Positions 14,291 to 28,600 of a stretch of DNA of 64,000 bases are shown one piece after another; positions within the stretch are counted from its first letter, which is position 1; each line of letters begins with the position of its first letter. The notes under the pieces are model-generated. The model did no database searches. It saw only the letters and a list, made by a program, of their open reading frames with translations, and was not told the DNA's origin. Origin of the DNA: Dallia pectoralis (Eukaryota; Chordata; Actinopteri; Esociformes; Umbridae); NCBI GenBank assembly GCA_029465975.1, contig CM055755.1, forward strand, positions 10,543,682 through 10,607,681, in the 5' to 3' direction. A program made the position numbers and the translations under genes.

Positions 14291-17200
14291 ACACACACAC
14301 ACACATGCCCTTCAGTCACCATGTAAGTAGTTTGTCTCACTATAAATTCAAAATGGTCCACTATATAAAAAATACTGAAATAACTGTTATTACTGGTTAT
14401 GGGAGGATGGTTAGCTACAGGTTGTGTAGGGATGATTAGCTACAGGTTGTGTAGGGATGATTAGCTACAGGTTGTGTAGGGATGATTAGCTACAGGTTGT
14501 GTAGGGATGATTAGCTACAGGTTGTGTAGGGATGATTAGCTACAGGTTGTGTAGGGATGATTAGCTACAGGTTGTGTAGGGATGATTAGCTACAGGTTGT
14601 GTAGGGATGATTAGCTACATGTTGTGTAGGGATGATTAGCTACAGGTTGTGTAGGGATGATTAGCTACAGGTTGTGTAGGGATGATAAGCTCCAGGTTGT
14701 GTAGGGATGATTAGCTACAGGTTGTGTAGGGATGATTAGCTCCAGGTTGTGTAGGGATGATTAGCTACAGGTTGTGTAGGGATGATTAGCTACAGGTTGT
14801 GTAGGGATGATTAGCTACAGGTTGTGTAGGGATGATTAGCTACAGGTTGTGTAGGGATGATTAGCTACAGGTTGTGTAGGGATGATTAGCTACAGGTTGT
14901 GTAGGGATGATTAGCTACAGGTTGTGTAGGGATGATTAGCTACAGGTTGTGTAGGGATGATAAGCTCCAGGTTGTGTTGGGATGATTAGCTACAGGTTGT
15001 GTAGGGATGATTAGCTACAGGTTGTGTAGGGATGATTAGCTACAGGTTGTGTAGGGATGATTAGCTACAGGTTGTGTAGGGATGATTAGCTACAGGTTGT
15101 GTAGGGATGATTAGCTACAGGTTGTGTAGGGATGATTAGCTACAGGTTGTCTAGGGATGATTAGCTACAGGTTGTGTAGGGATGATTAGCTACAGGTTGT
15201 GTAGGGATGATTAGCTACAGGTTGTCTAGGGATGATTTGCTACATGTTGTGTAGGGATGATTAGCTACAGGTTGTGTAGGGATGATAAGCTACAGGTTGT
15301 GTAGGGTTGATTAGCTACATGTTGTGTTGGGATGATTAGCTACAGGTTGTGTTGGGATGATTTGCTACAGGTTGTGTTGGGATGATTAGCTACAGGTTGT
15401 GTTGGGATGATTAGCTACAGGTTGTGTTGGGATGATTAGCTACAGGTTGTGTTGGGATGATTAGCTACAGGTTGTGTAGGGATGATTAGCTACATGTTGT
15501 GTTGGGATGATTAGCTACATGTTGTGTTGGGATGATTAGCTACAGGTTGGGTTGGGATGATTAGCTACAGTTTGTGTTGGGATGATTTGCTACAGGTTGT
15601 GTTGGGATGATTAGCTACAGGTTGTGTTGGGATGATTAGCTACAGGTTGTGTTGGGATGATTAGCTACAGGTTGTGTTGGGATGATTAGCTACAGGTTGT
15701 GTAGGGATGATTAGCTACAGGTTGTGTAGGGATGATTAGCTACATGTTGTGTTGGGATGATTAGCTTCATGTTGTGTTGGGATGATTAGCTACAGGTTTC
15801 CTCCCTCCTCCACCCTCCAGCGTCTCCCTCCACTACTCACCTGACTTCTTCTCCCTTCTCCCACTTGGCTTAGGTTAGTTAGTTCAGAGTGGCTATACAT
15901 CCTCTGACTGATCCACGGGTCCACTGGTCCACTGATCCACTGATCCACTGGTCCACTGATCAACTGGTACACTGATCCACTGATACACTGATCCACTCTC
16001 TTTAGCTATAGACGCGTAAGCTTCCATGCATGTGTTTTAATCCCCTCCCCTTCTCCGTTCTTATCTCTCCACACTCACAGATTGATCACGACATGTATTA
16101 TATGTCCCTGTCTCATGTTTTCTCTATGGATTCTTTTAACAGCTGCTATTTTCCCAAGCAAATAGAGTCTCGTATCCGGGCAACTGCAGTCGTCTTTAGT
16201 CAGACTTTGAGACGAGTTAGTTTGGCAGGGCCCCACCTTTTATACAGACTGCCTGCCTGTCTTACCCTGCTGACCAGGTAAATGAGGTCGAGGCGACATC
16301 ATCGCTCTCAAGTGGAGTAAATTGAACTTGGATGTTTGGGGGAAAAACATCAGTACCGGAAGTAAAGATACGGGCCAATCTGAACAAAAACACAGATATT
16401 ATAACAGCCAACGGATAATATAGACGCACGCGGAAACTTCCGGAGTGATATTGCCTGGAATCGGTGGGATCGGAAGCCGCGGCGGCATGGTTAGCTTTCC
16501 CCGAGAGCGACCAGCGCTAGCGGCACAACTGAATTAGCAGGTGCCGGAGAGGTCGCGTGCTGTTAGCTCCATGTCCCCTGGGGGGGCACTGTAATTGCTA
16601 CTGTAATTAGTCTTTTTTCTCCGTGCAGCTGCTAAATTATATTCACCTTCAAGCACATCCAATCAGCCAGCCAGGGAGGCATCCCATCCAGCAGTCCGTC
16701 CGTCCATACAGCCAGTCCCTTTACTCTGTGCCCGCCTAAATACCCACTTCCTTTTGTCATCTCCGTGGTCTTTGTTTTCCTCGCGGCATAATAATATTCG
16801 CTTATTCCCGTGCGTTCGCGCTCACACTCTATGCTTTGTCACGTTCACGTTTTTTATTCGCGCTTGTTTTGGGTCCTCCGCATATAACTGACGAGAGAAG
16901 AGTCAGGCCCTTTAATGTCAGCGATGATGGACGGCTGCTTGCGGTTGTTTGTGGGGACGTAGAATGGTCAGAGATGGACATACAGAGGTTGCACGTGCTA
17001 TTCACGCCAAATACGCTCCCTTTCCATCTTGGTCGTACTTTATTTCGAATGCATTTGCTTTCCTTTTCATTTGCCTTGTGCTCGTCACAGAAGCCATTCA
17101 ATGCCGTGAAAGATGCATGCTGGGTTTTGTTTCATTTCGGTTCTCACCCTACCTCTCTGCGTCTCTCTTTTCTGTTCTCTCCTTTTGTTCCATTTCGGTT

Positions 17201-20200
17201 CTCACCCTACCTCTCTGCGTCTCTCTTTTACGTTCTCTCCTTTAGTTTCACGACCCCTCCTTGAAGTCACCTTGTTCCGGAGAGCTCATCAATCTCTTTC
17301 TGTATCCCCTCACAAATGCGGTTCCCCCGACACCTTTTTTCTCCACTCCTCTCCACTCCTCTCCTCTCCACTTTTCTCCACTCCTCCTCTCCACTTTTCT
17401 CCACTTCACTCCTCTCCACTCGTCCGGTTATTATTATTCTTTTGTTTGGGCCTCTTTGTCCTTATCTCCTCTTCCTCCATTGTACCTTATTTCCGCTCTG
17501 TTCTCCTCTAGCTACCTCTTCTGTTTCTCTCGCTGCCTCTTGTCTCTCTACAGACCCTTTATCTTTTTATTTTCCCTCCACTTTTCTCTTTTTTTGTCTT
17601 TGAAGTGAGAAGTGGACAGGCCTATTCCTTTAAGACATTCAACTCCAAAAGGCTGTATCGGCGCTCTTGAAATCAGACAGATGTAAAGCGGTCGAAAGAG
17701 AGAGGGATGGAGAGAGACAAAACAGAGAGGAGAAGAGTGGGAGCACAGTTTTGTTTTCTGTATGGCGTGGCGGACTCTGGAGATAAAGAGGGGTCTTTGA
17801 TGTGCAGTATTTCAGCCCTTCACACAGCCCGTCTCTTCTTTTGCTTTATTTCTCTCTCTCTTTGTGTCACACTGTGCAGCCAAATAATGTGTTGTCATCC
17901 TTCTGTCTTTCTCTGTCTTTATATGTGTCTGATTCGAAGAGCGCTGATACAGACTTTTACAGTTGAATGTCAAAATGGAAGATTATTGTCCGCTTTTTTA
18001 TTTAAATATATATAATTTGTTCAGTTTATTTTTATTATGATAAAAAATATATATATAGTGGCGAATTTGGGTGTAGCACGATTTGCAGACTGATGGAGGA
18101 GTCTTAACAGACTGATAGAGGAGTCTTAGCAGACTGATGGAGGAGTCTTAACGGACTGATGGAGGAGTCTTAACGGACTGATGGAGGAGTCTTAACAGAC
18201 TGATGGAGGAGTCTTAACAGACTGATGGAGGAGTCTTAGCAGACTGATGGAGGAGTCTTAACAGACTGATGGAGGAGTCTTAACAGACTGATGGAGGAGT
18301 CTTAACAGACTGATGGAGGAGTCTTAACAGACTGATGGAGGAGTCTTAACAGACTGATGGAGGAGTCTTAACAGACTGATGGAGGAGTCTTAACAGACTG
18401 ATGGAGGAGTCTTAACAGACTGATGGAGGAGTCTTAACGGACTGATGGAGGAGTCTTAACAGACTGATGGAGGAGTCTTAACGGACTGATGGAGGAGTCT
18501 TAACGGACTGATGGAGGAGTCTTAACGGACTGATGGAGGAGTCTTAACAGACTGATGGAGGAGTCTTAACAGACTGATGGAGGAGTCTTAACAGACTGAT
18601 GGAGGAGTCTTAACAGACTGATGGAGGAGTCTTAACGGACTGATGGAGGAATCTTAACGGACTGATGGAGGAGTCTTAACGGACTGATGGAGGAGTCTTA
18701 ACGGACTGATGGAGGAGTCTTAACAGACTGATGGAGGAGTCTTAACAGACTGATGGAGGAGTCTTAACAGACTGATGGAGGAGTCTTAACAGACTGATGG
18801 AGGAGTCTTAACGGACTGATGGAGGAGTCTTAACAGACTGATGGAGGAGTCTTAGCAGACTGATGGAGGAGCGCTGCCTTAACACACTTGCTCCACCTAG
18901 TTTAGGCACACCTTCTCTCTGTCCATCTCTCTCTCTCTCTCGACCTCGTACAGACATGTTAAATAACACACACACACACACCACGCGCACGCACGCACGC
19001 ACACACACGCCCACGCGCACACACACACACACACACACTCATCCTCATACCCTGTGGCATAACTCCTATATAGCCCCTGGCTGTGAAGCAGCGCAGCAGT
19101 TGATTGCTGGTCCCTAAGCTACGGTAGATCCTTCCTGCTACAGCCGACTGCTGCTCTGATTCTCTGTTTCGCTCTTCCTCACATAGCAGCTAATATCCTG
19201 TTCTATCTCTCTCCAGCTGGCTGCTTGTCAAACAAAGCCCAGCACCTGTTCTCTCCACCTTAACTGTCTTCAGCAGGAATAGTCATTGTGTTTTCAAATT
19301 TTTCTAGCCTAGTTATTGGTTTCCTCATGGGCGAGTACTCTGGAGGTTGATGTTAACGTGAGATAAACATCTCTGTGAAGCTCCAGTGGTGATGCTAAAT
19401 CTTCCTCTCTACCAACATTCCTTCTCTTTGTTTCATTCTCCTGTTTTATAGTCATTAAAGCAACATTAGTGTTGGAATGAAACATGAAGTGACAGAAAGA
19501 TCTCCCAACATTGATGGATATACACACTAACACTGATGGATATACACACTAACACTGATATAGATAAACACACCGACACTGATATAGATAAACACACCGA
19601 CACTGATATAGATATACACACTAACACTGATGGATATACACACTAACACTGATATAGATAAACACACCGACATAAACACACCAACACTGACATTGTCACT
19701 CCCACACTGATATTGTCACCCCCACACTGATATTGTCACTCCCACACTGATATTGTCACTCCCACACTGATATTGCCACTCCCACACTTATATTGCTCCT
19801 CCCACACTGATATTGTCACTCTCACACTGATATTGTCACTCCCACACTGATATTGTCACTCCCACACTGATATTGTCACTCCCACACTGATATTGTCACT
19901 CCCACACTGATATTGTCACTCCCACACTGATATTGTCACTCCCACACTGATATTGTCACTCCCACACTGATATTGTCACTCCCACACTGATATTGACACT
20001 CCCACACTGATATTGATACTTATATTACACTCTCACACTGATATTGTCACTCCCACACTGATATTGTCACTCCCACACTGATATTGATACTTATATTACA
20101 CTCTCACACTGATATTGTCACTCTCACACTGATATTGATACTGATATTACACTCTCACACTGATATTGTCCCTCCCACACTGATATTGTCACTCCCACAC

Positions 20201-23200
20201 TGATATTGTCACTCCCACACTGATATTATCACTCCCACACTGATATTGTCACTCCCACACTGATATTGTCACTCCCACTCTGATATTGTCACTCCCACAC
20301 TGATATTGTCACTCCCACACTGATATTGATACTTATATTACACTCTCACACTGATATTGTCACTCCCACACTGATATTGTCACTCCCACACTGATATTGA
20401 TACTTATATTACACTCTCACACTGATATTGTCACTCCCACACTGATATTGTGACTCCCACACTGATATTGATACTTATATTACACTCTCACACTGATATT
20501 GTCACTCCCACACTGATATTGTCACTCCCACACTGATATTGATACTTATATTACACTCCCACACTGATATTGATACTGATATTACACTCCCACACTGATA
20601 TTGTCACTCCCACACTGATATTGATACTTATATTACACTCTCACACTGATATTGTCACTCCCACACTGATATTGTCACTCCCACACTGATATTGATACTT
20701 ATATTACACTCCCACACTGATATTGATACTGATATTACACTCCCACACTAATATTGTCACTCCCATCCTGATATTGTCACTCCCACACTGATATTGTCAC
20801 TCCCATCCTGATATTGTCCCTCCCACACTGATATTGATACTGATATTAATATCAGTGGTCTCAAGGTCCTAGGTGCCTCAAGGGGTGGTAACCCTAGAAC
20901 ACCGTGGTGGACCACGGTGGTCAGGGAAGCTGTCCGACTGAAGAAGGAGGCCTTCAGGGATATGCTAGCCCTGGGGACTCCGGAGGCAGTTGCAGGGTAC
21001 CGACAGGCCCGAAGGGCTGCAGCCGCTGCCGTGTCAGAGGCAAAGCAGCGGGTGTGGGAGAAGTTTGGAGAAGCTATGGAGAAGGACTTTCGGTCGGCAC
21101 CAAAATGCTTCTGGAAAACCGTTCGGCACCTCAGAAGGGGAAAACGGGAACCATCCAAGCTGTGTACAGTAAGGATGGGACACTGTTGACCTCAACTGAT
21201 GATGTGATCGGGCGCTGGAAAGAGCATTTTGAGGAGCTCCTGAATCCGACCTACACGCCCTCTAGTACAGAGGCAGAGCTGGAGGCTGATGGAGGGTCAT
21301 CGTCAGTTTCCCTGGGGAAGTCGCTGAGGTAGTCAAACAACTCCACAGTGGCAAAGCCCCAGGGACTGATGAGATTCGTCCAGAAATGCTAAAAGCTTTG
21401 GGTGGGGAAGGGCTGTCTTGGTTGACACGCCTCTTCAACATTGCATGGAAGTCTGGGACAGTGCCAGAGGAGTGGCAGACCGGGGTGGTGGTTCCCCTCT
21501 TTAAAAAGGGGGACCAGAGAGTGTGTGCCAATTACAGAGGTATCACACTCCTCAGCCTCCCTGGTAAAGTGTACTCCAAAGTGCTGGAAAGGAGGGTTCG
21601 GCCAATAGTCGAACCTCAGATTGAAGAGGAACAATGCGGTTTTCGTCCTGGCCGGGAACCACGGACCAGCTCTTTACTCTCGCAAGGATCCTGGAGGGCC
21701 TGGGAGTATGCCCATCCAGTCTACATGTGTTTTGTGGATCTGGAGAAGGCGTATGACCGGGTACCCCGGGATCTTTGTGGGAGGTGCTGCGGAGTATGGG
21801 GTGAGGGGGTCTCTTCTCAGGGCCATCCAATCTCTGTACGCTCAAAGCATGAGCTGTGTCCGTGTCCTCGGCAGTAAGTCGGATTCGTTCCCGGTGGGGG
21901 TTGGCCTCCGCCAGGGCTGCGCTTTGTCACCAATCCTGTTTGTAATATTCATGGACAGGATATCAAGGCGTAGTCATGGGGGAGGGTTCCCGTTCGGTGG
22001 GCTGATGGTCACATCACTGCTTTTTGCGGATGATGTGGTCCTGATGGCCTCATCGGTCGGTGACCTTCAGCACTCACTGGATCGGTTCGCAGCCGAGTGT
22101 GAAGCGGCTGGGATGAGGGTTAGCACCTCTAAATCTGAGGCCATGACTCTCAGCAGGAAACCGGTGGAGTGCCTACTCCGGGTAGGGAATGAGTCCTTAC
22201 TCCAAGTGAAGGAGTTCAAGTACCTCGGGGTCCTGTTCGCGAGTGAGGGAACAATGGAGCGGGAGTTTGGTCGGAGGATCGGAGCAGCGGGGGCGGTGTT
22301 GCATTCGCTTCACCGCACCGTTGTGACGAAAAGAGAGCTGAGCCGAAAGGCAAAGCTCTCGATCTACCGGTCAATCTTTGTTCCTACCCTCACCTATGGT
22401 CATGAAAGCTGGGTCATGACCGAAAGAACGAGATCGCGGGTACAAGCGGCCGAAATGGGTTTTCTCAGAAAGGTGGCTGGCCTCTCCCTTAGGGATAGGG
22501 TGAGAAGCTCAGTCATCCGAGAGGAACTCGGAGTAGAGCCGCTGCTCCTTTGCATAGAAAGGAGCCAGTTGAGGTGGTTCGGGCATCTTGTAAGAATGCC
22601 ACCTGGGCGCCTCCCTAGAGAGGTGTTCCAGGCACGTCCAGCTGGGAGGAGACCTCGGGGAAGACCCAGGACTAGGTGGAGAGATTATATCTCCACACTG
22701 GCCTGGGAACGCCTCGGGATTCCCCAGTCAGAGCTGGCTAATGTTGCCCGGGAAAGGGAAGTTTGGGGTCCCCTGCTAGAGCTGCTACCCCCGCGACCCG
22801 ACCCGGATAAGCGGTTGAAGATGAGATGAGATGAGATTACACGCCAACACTGTCATTCAAAGCTATCTCTGATGTATGTACTGTGTCATCTAGCCCCTGT
22901 GTGATCAGATTTGCTCAACCCTTGTTTATTCCGAGCCTCACTCTGGACGTCTCCAGCAGCCCACTGCGCCGGCCCACCCCCTGCAGAGTGAGGATCTGTC
23001 AGAGCAAACAGCATCACTGGGTCACTGTGTCCCTTTGATGCCTGCAGGAGGTCGTCCACCAGTCACAAAACCCCTGTGAGCTTTGACATATTGAACTGTG
23101 GATAGTGGTCAGTCGTACAGGTGCTGGTGTCTATTCCTATAGATGTTACATGTCTACATGCCAGACAGTGTCGTGTCCTTTGTGACATGAATACACTGCC

Positions 23201-25652
23201 AGTTTCTAAACCACTGGATAGATCACACAGACTGAATTAAATACCAACGCAATATTCTGAATGCACTGGTACTACACGACCAGCAGTCTCGAAATGTTTT
23301 AATTATTACAATTTGGTCCAGATCTTTACATGACCGGTTTCTGAGTATCTGGATGGTAGAAATAGTAGGACATTTTGTAATCATTATAACAGATCAAAGT
23401 GGGCCCAATGTGGGCATAATCATGGACCAGACAGCAGTGTCAGGAATATCCCAGTTAGCAGTATCAGGAATATCCCAGTCAGCAGTGTCAGGAATATCCC
23501 AGTCAGCAGTATCAGGAATATCCCAGTCAGCAGTGTCAGGAATATCCCAGTCAGCAGTGTCAGGAATATCCCAGTCAGCAGTATCAGGAATATCCCAGTC
23601 AGCAGTATCAGGAATATCCCAGTCAGCAGTGTCAGGAATATCCCAGTCAGCAGTATCAGGAATATCCCAGTCAGCAGTATCAGGAATATCCCAGTCAGCA
23701 GTATCAGGAATAACCCAGTCAGCAGTATCAGGAATATCCCAGTCAGCAGTATCAGGAATATCCCAGTCAGCAGTATCAGGAATATCCCAGTCAGCAGTAT
23801 CAGGAATATCCCTGTCAGCAGTGTCAGGAATATCCCAGTCAGCTGTATCAGGAATATCCCAGTCAGCAGTATCAGGAATATCCCAGTCAGCAGTATCAGG
23901 AATATCCCAGTCAGCTGTATCAGGAATATCCCAGTCAGCAGTGTCAGGAATATCCCCGTCAGCAGTATCAGGAATATCCCAGTCAGCAGTATCAGGAATA
24001 TCCCAGTCAGCAGTATCAGGAATATCCCAGTCAGCTGTATCAGGAATATCCCAGTCAGCAGTATCAGGAATATCCCAGTCAGCAGTATCAGGAATATCCC
24101 AGTCAGCAGTATCAGGAATATCCCAGTCAGCAGTATCAGGAATATCCCAGTCAGCAGTGTCAGGAATATCCCAGTCAGCAGTATCAGGAATATCCCAGTT
24201 AGCAGTATCAGGAATATCCCAGTCAGCAGTATCAGGAATATCCCAGTCAGCAGTGTCAGGAATATCCCAGTCAGCAGTATCAGGAATATCCCAGTCAGCT
24301 GTATCAGGAATATCCCAGTCAGCAGTATCAGGAATATCCCAGTCAGCAGTATCAGGAATATCCCAGTCAGCAGTGTCAGGAATATCCCAGTCAGCAGTAT
24401 CAGGAATATCCCAGTCAGCAGTATCAGGAATATCCCAGTCAGCAGTATCAAGAATATGCCAGTCAGCAGTATCAGGAATATCCCAGTCAGCAGTATCAGG
24501 AATATCCCAGTCAGCAGTATCAGGAATATCCCAAACAGGCAGTCAGGAATATCCCAGTCAGCAGTATCAGGAATATCCCAGTCAACAGTATCAGGAATAT
24601 CCCAGTCAGCAGTATCAGGAATATCCCAGTCAGCAGTATCAGGAATATCCCAGTCAGCAGTATCAGGAATATCCCTGTCAGCAGTATCAGGAATATCCCA
24701 GTCAACAGTATCAGGAATATCCCAGTCAGCAGTATCAGGAATATCCCAAACAGGCAGTCAGGAATATCCCAGTCAGCAGTATCAGGAACATCCCAAACAG
24801 GCAGTGAGGAATATCCCAAACAGGCAGTCAGGAATATCCCAAACAGGCAGTCAGGAATATCCCAAACAGGCAGTCGGGAATAACCCAAACAGGCAGTCGG
24901 GAACATCCAAAATAGGCAGTCGGGAATATCCCAAACAGGCAGTCGGGAATAACCCAAACAGGCAGTCAGGAATATCCCAGTCAGGCATGGCAGGAATATC
25001 CCAAACAGGCAGTCAGGAATATCCAAAACAGGCAGTCAGGAATAACCCAAACAGGCAGTCTGGAATATCCCAAACAGGCATGTCGGGAATATCCCAGTCA
25101 GCAGTGTGAGGAATCTGGGGCCGTCCCTGCTGTCATTCTTCGACTATTTCTTCTTCTTCTAAGTCTTTTATTTCACAGTTGATCTCCACATTGGCCCGTG
25201 TAGCCACAGTTCACAGCTGTATCCCCTTGATGTGCTCAGCCAGTGAGTGTTAGCGTTCCACTCTGTGAATGAGTGGGCTGCCACCAGCCTCTGTATGTAT
25301 GGGATTTGGTGCACAGCTCATCATGTTCTAAGTGAGTGGATGGCTCTCCCATCTGCTGTCATGGCAGGGGGACCATTAGAGATGTACTCAGGCCACTGCA
25401 GAGAGGCTATTAAAGCGCCATTAGCTCTCCCTGGACCATAGCCGCTGGCATGGACATATAGACAAACCCGCCGGACATCTTGGTCTTCCTCACCACTTAG
25501 ATGCACACGCTCTTTAGAGGCCTGATGTTCTGATGTCTGTATGTCTCATGTGTTCTCCCTCTCTCTCACCCTCCTTCTCTCTCTCTCACCTCTCCCTCTC
25601 TCGTTCATCTCTCTCCCTCTCTCTTTCTCACCTCTCTCACCTCTCTCTCACC

Positions 25653-25690
<38 letters not shown>

Positions 25691-28600
25691 CACCTCTCTC
25701 TCACCTCTCTCCCCCTCTCTCTCACCTCTCCCTCTCTCGTTCATCTCTCTCCCTCTCTCTCTCTCACCTCTCTCTCCCCCTCTCTCTCACCTCTCTCTCC
25801 CCCTCTCTCTCACCTCTCTCTCCCCCTCTCTCACCTCTCTCTCTCCCTCTCTCTCACCTCTCTTTCACCTCTCCCTCTCTCGTTCATTTCTCTCCCTCTC
25901 CCCCTCTCTCTCACCTCTCTCCCCCCCTCTTTTACCTCCCTCTCTCTGGTGCAGATCTGTGATAAGGAGTGGCACTATTACGTCATCAATGTCGAGTTTC
26001 CTGTGGTGACGCTCTATGTGGACGGAGTGACCTACGACCCATACCTGGTGACGGACGATTGGCCGATCCACCCATCTCAGATTGACGTACAGCTTACAGT
26101 GGGGGCTTGCTGGCAAGGTGAGCAAGATTAGAACAATAACGATCATGATGAAGAGTGGGCCCCTATTGGCTGGTTCAGTACAGGCCCCTATTGGCTGGTT
26201 CAGTACAGGCCCCTATTGGCTGGTTCAGTACAGGCCCCTATTGGCTGGTTCAGTACAGGCCCCTATTGGCTGGTTCAGTACAGGCCCATATTGGCTGGTT
26301 CAGTACAGGCATCTGTGGTCTGGTTCAGTACAGGCCCCTATTGGCTGGTTCAGTACAGGCCCCTATTGGCTGGTTCAGTACAGGCCCATATTGACTGGTT
26401 CAGTACAGGCCCATATTGACTGGTTCAGTACAGGCCCATATTGACTGGTTCAGTACAGGTCCATATTGACTGGTTCAGTACAGACCCCTATTGACTGGTT
26501 CAGTACAGGCCCATATTGACTGGTTCAGTACAGGCCCATATTGACTGGTTCAGTACAGGCCCATATTGACTGGTTCAGTACAGGTCCATATTGACTGGTT
26601 CAGTACAGACCCCTATTGACTGGTTCAGTACAGGCCCATATTGACTGGTTCAGTACAGGCATCTGTGGTCTGGTTCAGTGTGGTTCTCTGTTGACTAGTT
26701 CATTGAATGTTAAAGTACTGTGAGCGAATGTTTTTTGGACCGAGCCTGACAGTTGATCGGTTATGACAAATAGGGGAGTTGTGCCAGTTTGTTGTCTCCA
26801 GAAAGGATCACTTTAGCTCTCTTACTTTGAATTAACGTGTATATAAAGTGAGTAAGTGAATTTGTGTGCTTGTACGTCGAAGTGAAAGAACCAAACTGCC
26901 ACAAGTTCTCCATCAATCTTCAATGCACAATAAAGTTAAAAGGCATAGACACGATCAAGCTGTCTCCAACAACGCGTGGTGCCAAGTTATCATACAGTGG
27001 AATTCACTGCTAGACAAAGGACTGTATGAACGTGTCTAATGATGTGTGGTCCATAAACCATGTGTGGAAATAGATCAGACCATTTTCAATCGGGGCGGGG
27101 AGGAGAAAGAGAGGAGGAATGACTGCTGGACATTTCTTCTCCTTTCACTAGCCCTGACTGCTTTTTTCTGGTCTTTTGTTAAACGGCTGACAGAGTTGTA
27201 AAGCCCTGAAGAACAGATTAGCGGTCCTTGAATAGAGAAGGTCAGTGGCAATTAGGCCTTGTGAAGGGGACTCAGACCTTACTAAAGACCCCTGATATCT
27301 TTACACACACACAGAGAAATTAGCACTATTGCCTTTTCACAGGCTTTAGCGCGCGAGTGACGGGCCGCCTTATTGACAAGCTAAATGTTCCACTTACAAG
27401 CTCTGGTAAAAATCCCTTCAGAATTCCAAGAGTGTCCGTCTCAGGCTTTCTGGGATAATCGCAGCTGAGGAATGATTACTCTCCCTGGCCGTGAAGGAAT
27501 TTACGACGACATTTGTCAATTGGGGTTCTGGGAAAGAAAGGGACAACAAAAGAGAATGAAAATAGAGAGACGTGAAGTGTCATGGAATGTGTTCAGAATG
27601 TGCCCATAAGTTATATTCAGTGGCTTAAAGTTAAAACACTGATATTAGGAACATAGACACTGGCAGATTTGAAGAGCTCTGGCACGTGCAGATGTGGTAA
27701 AGATGTCCTTGGCATCCACAATGCAAAACATTTAACAAATCAAATTTAACAAAGTGAATTTTTGTCAAATCCTTCATTATTTAAGTATTGTGACAGGCCC
27801 ACATTGTAGGTACTAAAGTTTAATTTTGATAGAGGCATATTAGGTGGTTATCGTCGAATAACATTTCCCTTTCTAGGTTCAGAGTGACAACCAAGTGACT
27901 GGTAAAGCTTGCAGAAAAGACAGCATACAGAAATCTGTGAGGATAGTCAATGTAGTATTTAACCGTCGATTGTTGAACATAAACTGGACAAAGGCATTAT
28001 GATTGACATGGATATTATTTATACTTCATCATTTTGTGAAATGAATAAGAATATTAATAAATAATAGCCTTAATGTGAACACATTTCGATGAGGTGCAGC
28101 AAGGCGACGCTACGTCCGTCCCTGAGGTATTTCTCCAGCATTACCATTCCTTCCTGTCAAACTACTCTGACCATGACTTCACGGCGACTGTTGTTTCCAA
28201 TGCTGCCGTTTTTTTTCCAGATCTCGTTCTGTTCGAGCATGAGGGCTAGTATGTATGTGCGCTGTATGTTGTGTGCGTGTTTGTAATTCAAATCAAGCCT
28301 GTCTACACACAGCATGGCAGTGAGCTGTGTGAGCAGGCAGGTGTCAGGCTGGTGTTTAAAGTCCTCCCTGTTCCTCTTAATGATCTCCTTGAGCCAATTA
28401 GGAGGGGGTTTGGTACTGCGTTGCTAACATGTTCACACTGAAACACAGTCAAACACATAAAGCAGCCGGTCTGACAAATGTTATTTGGCAAATGCTTTGT
28501 TTATAGCAGGTAAAGAAGAGTAACCGTGAAGGACTTGCTAATGGGCCTTTTTACGACGATGCAGATTGATGTAAATGAAAATATTCGCGAATAAGACGAT

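Noticed and set aside
23353..24807. 484-codon frame of AVSGISQS repeats, and the 343-codon minus-strand frame
   Set aside because: Both frames are open along a 24-bp array, which is expected from its period. They end where the period changes to 23 bp.
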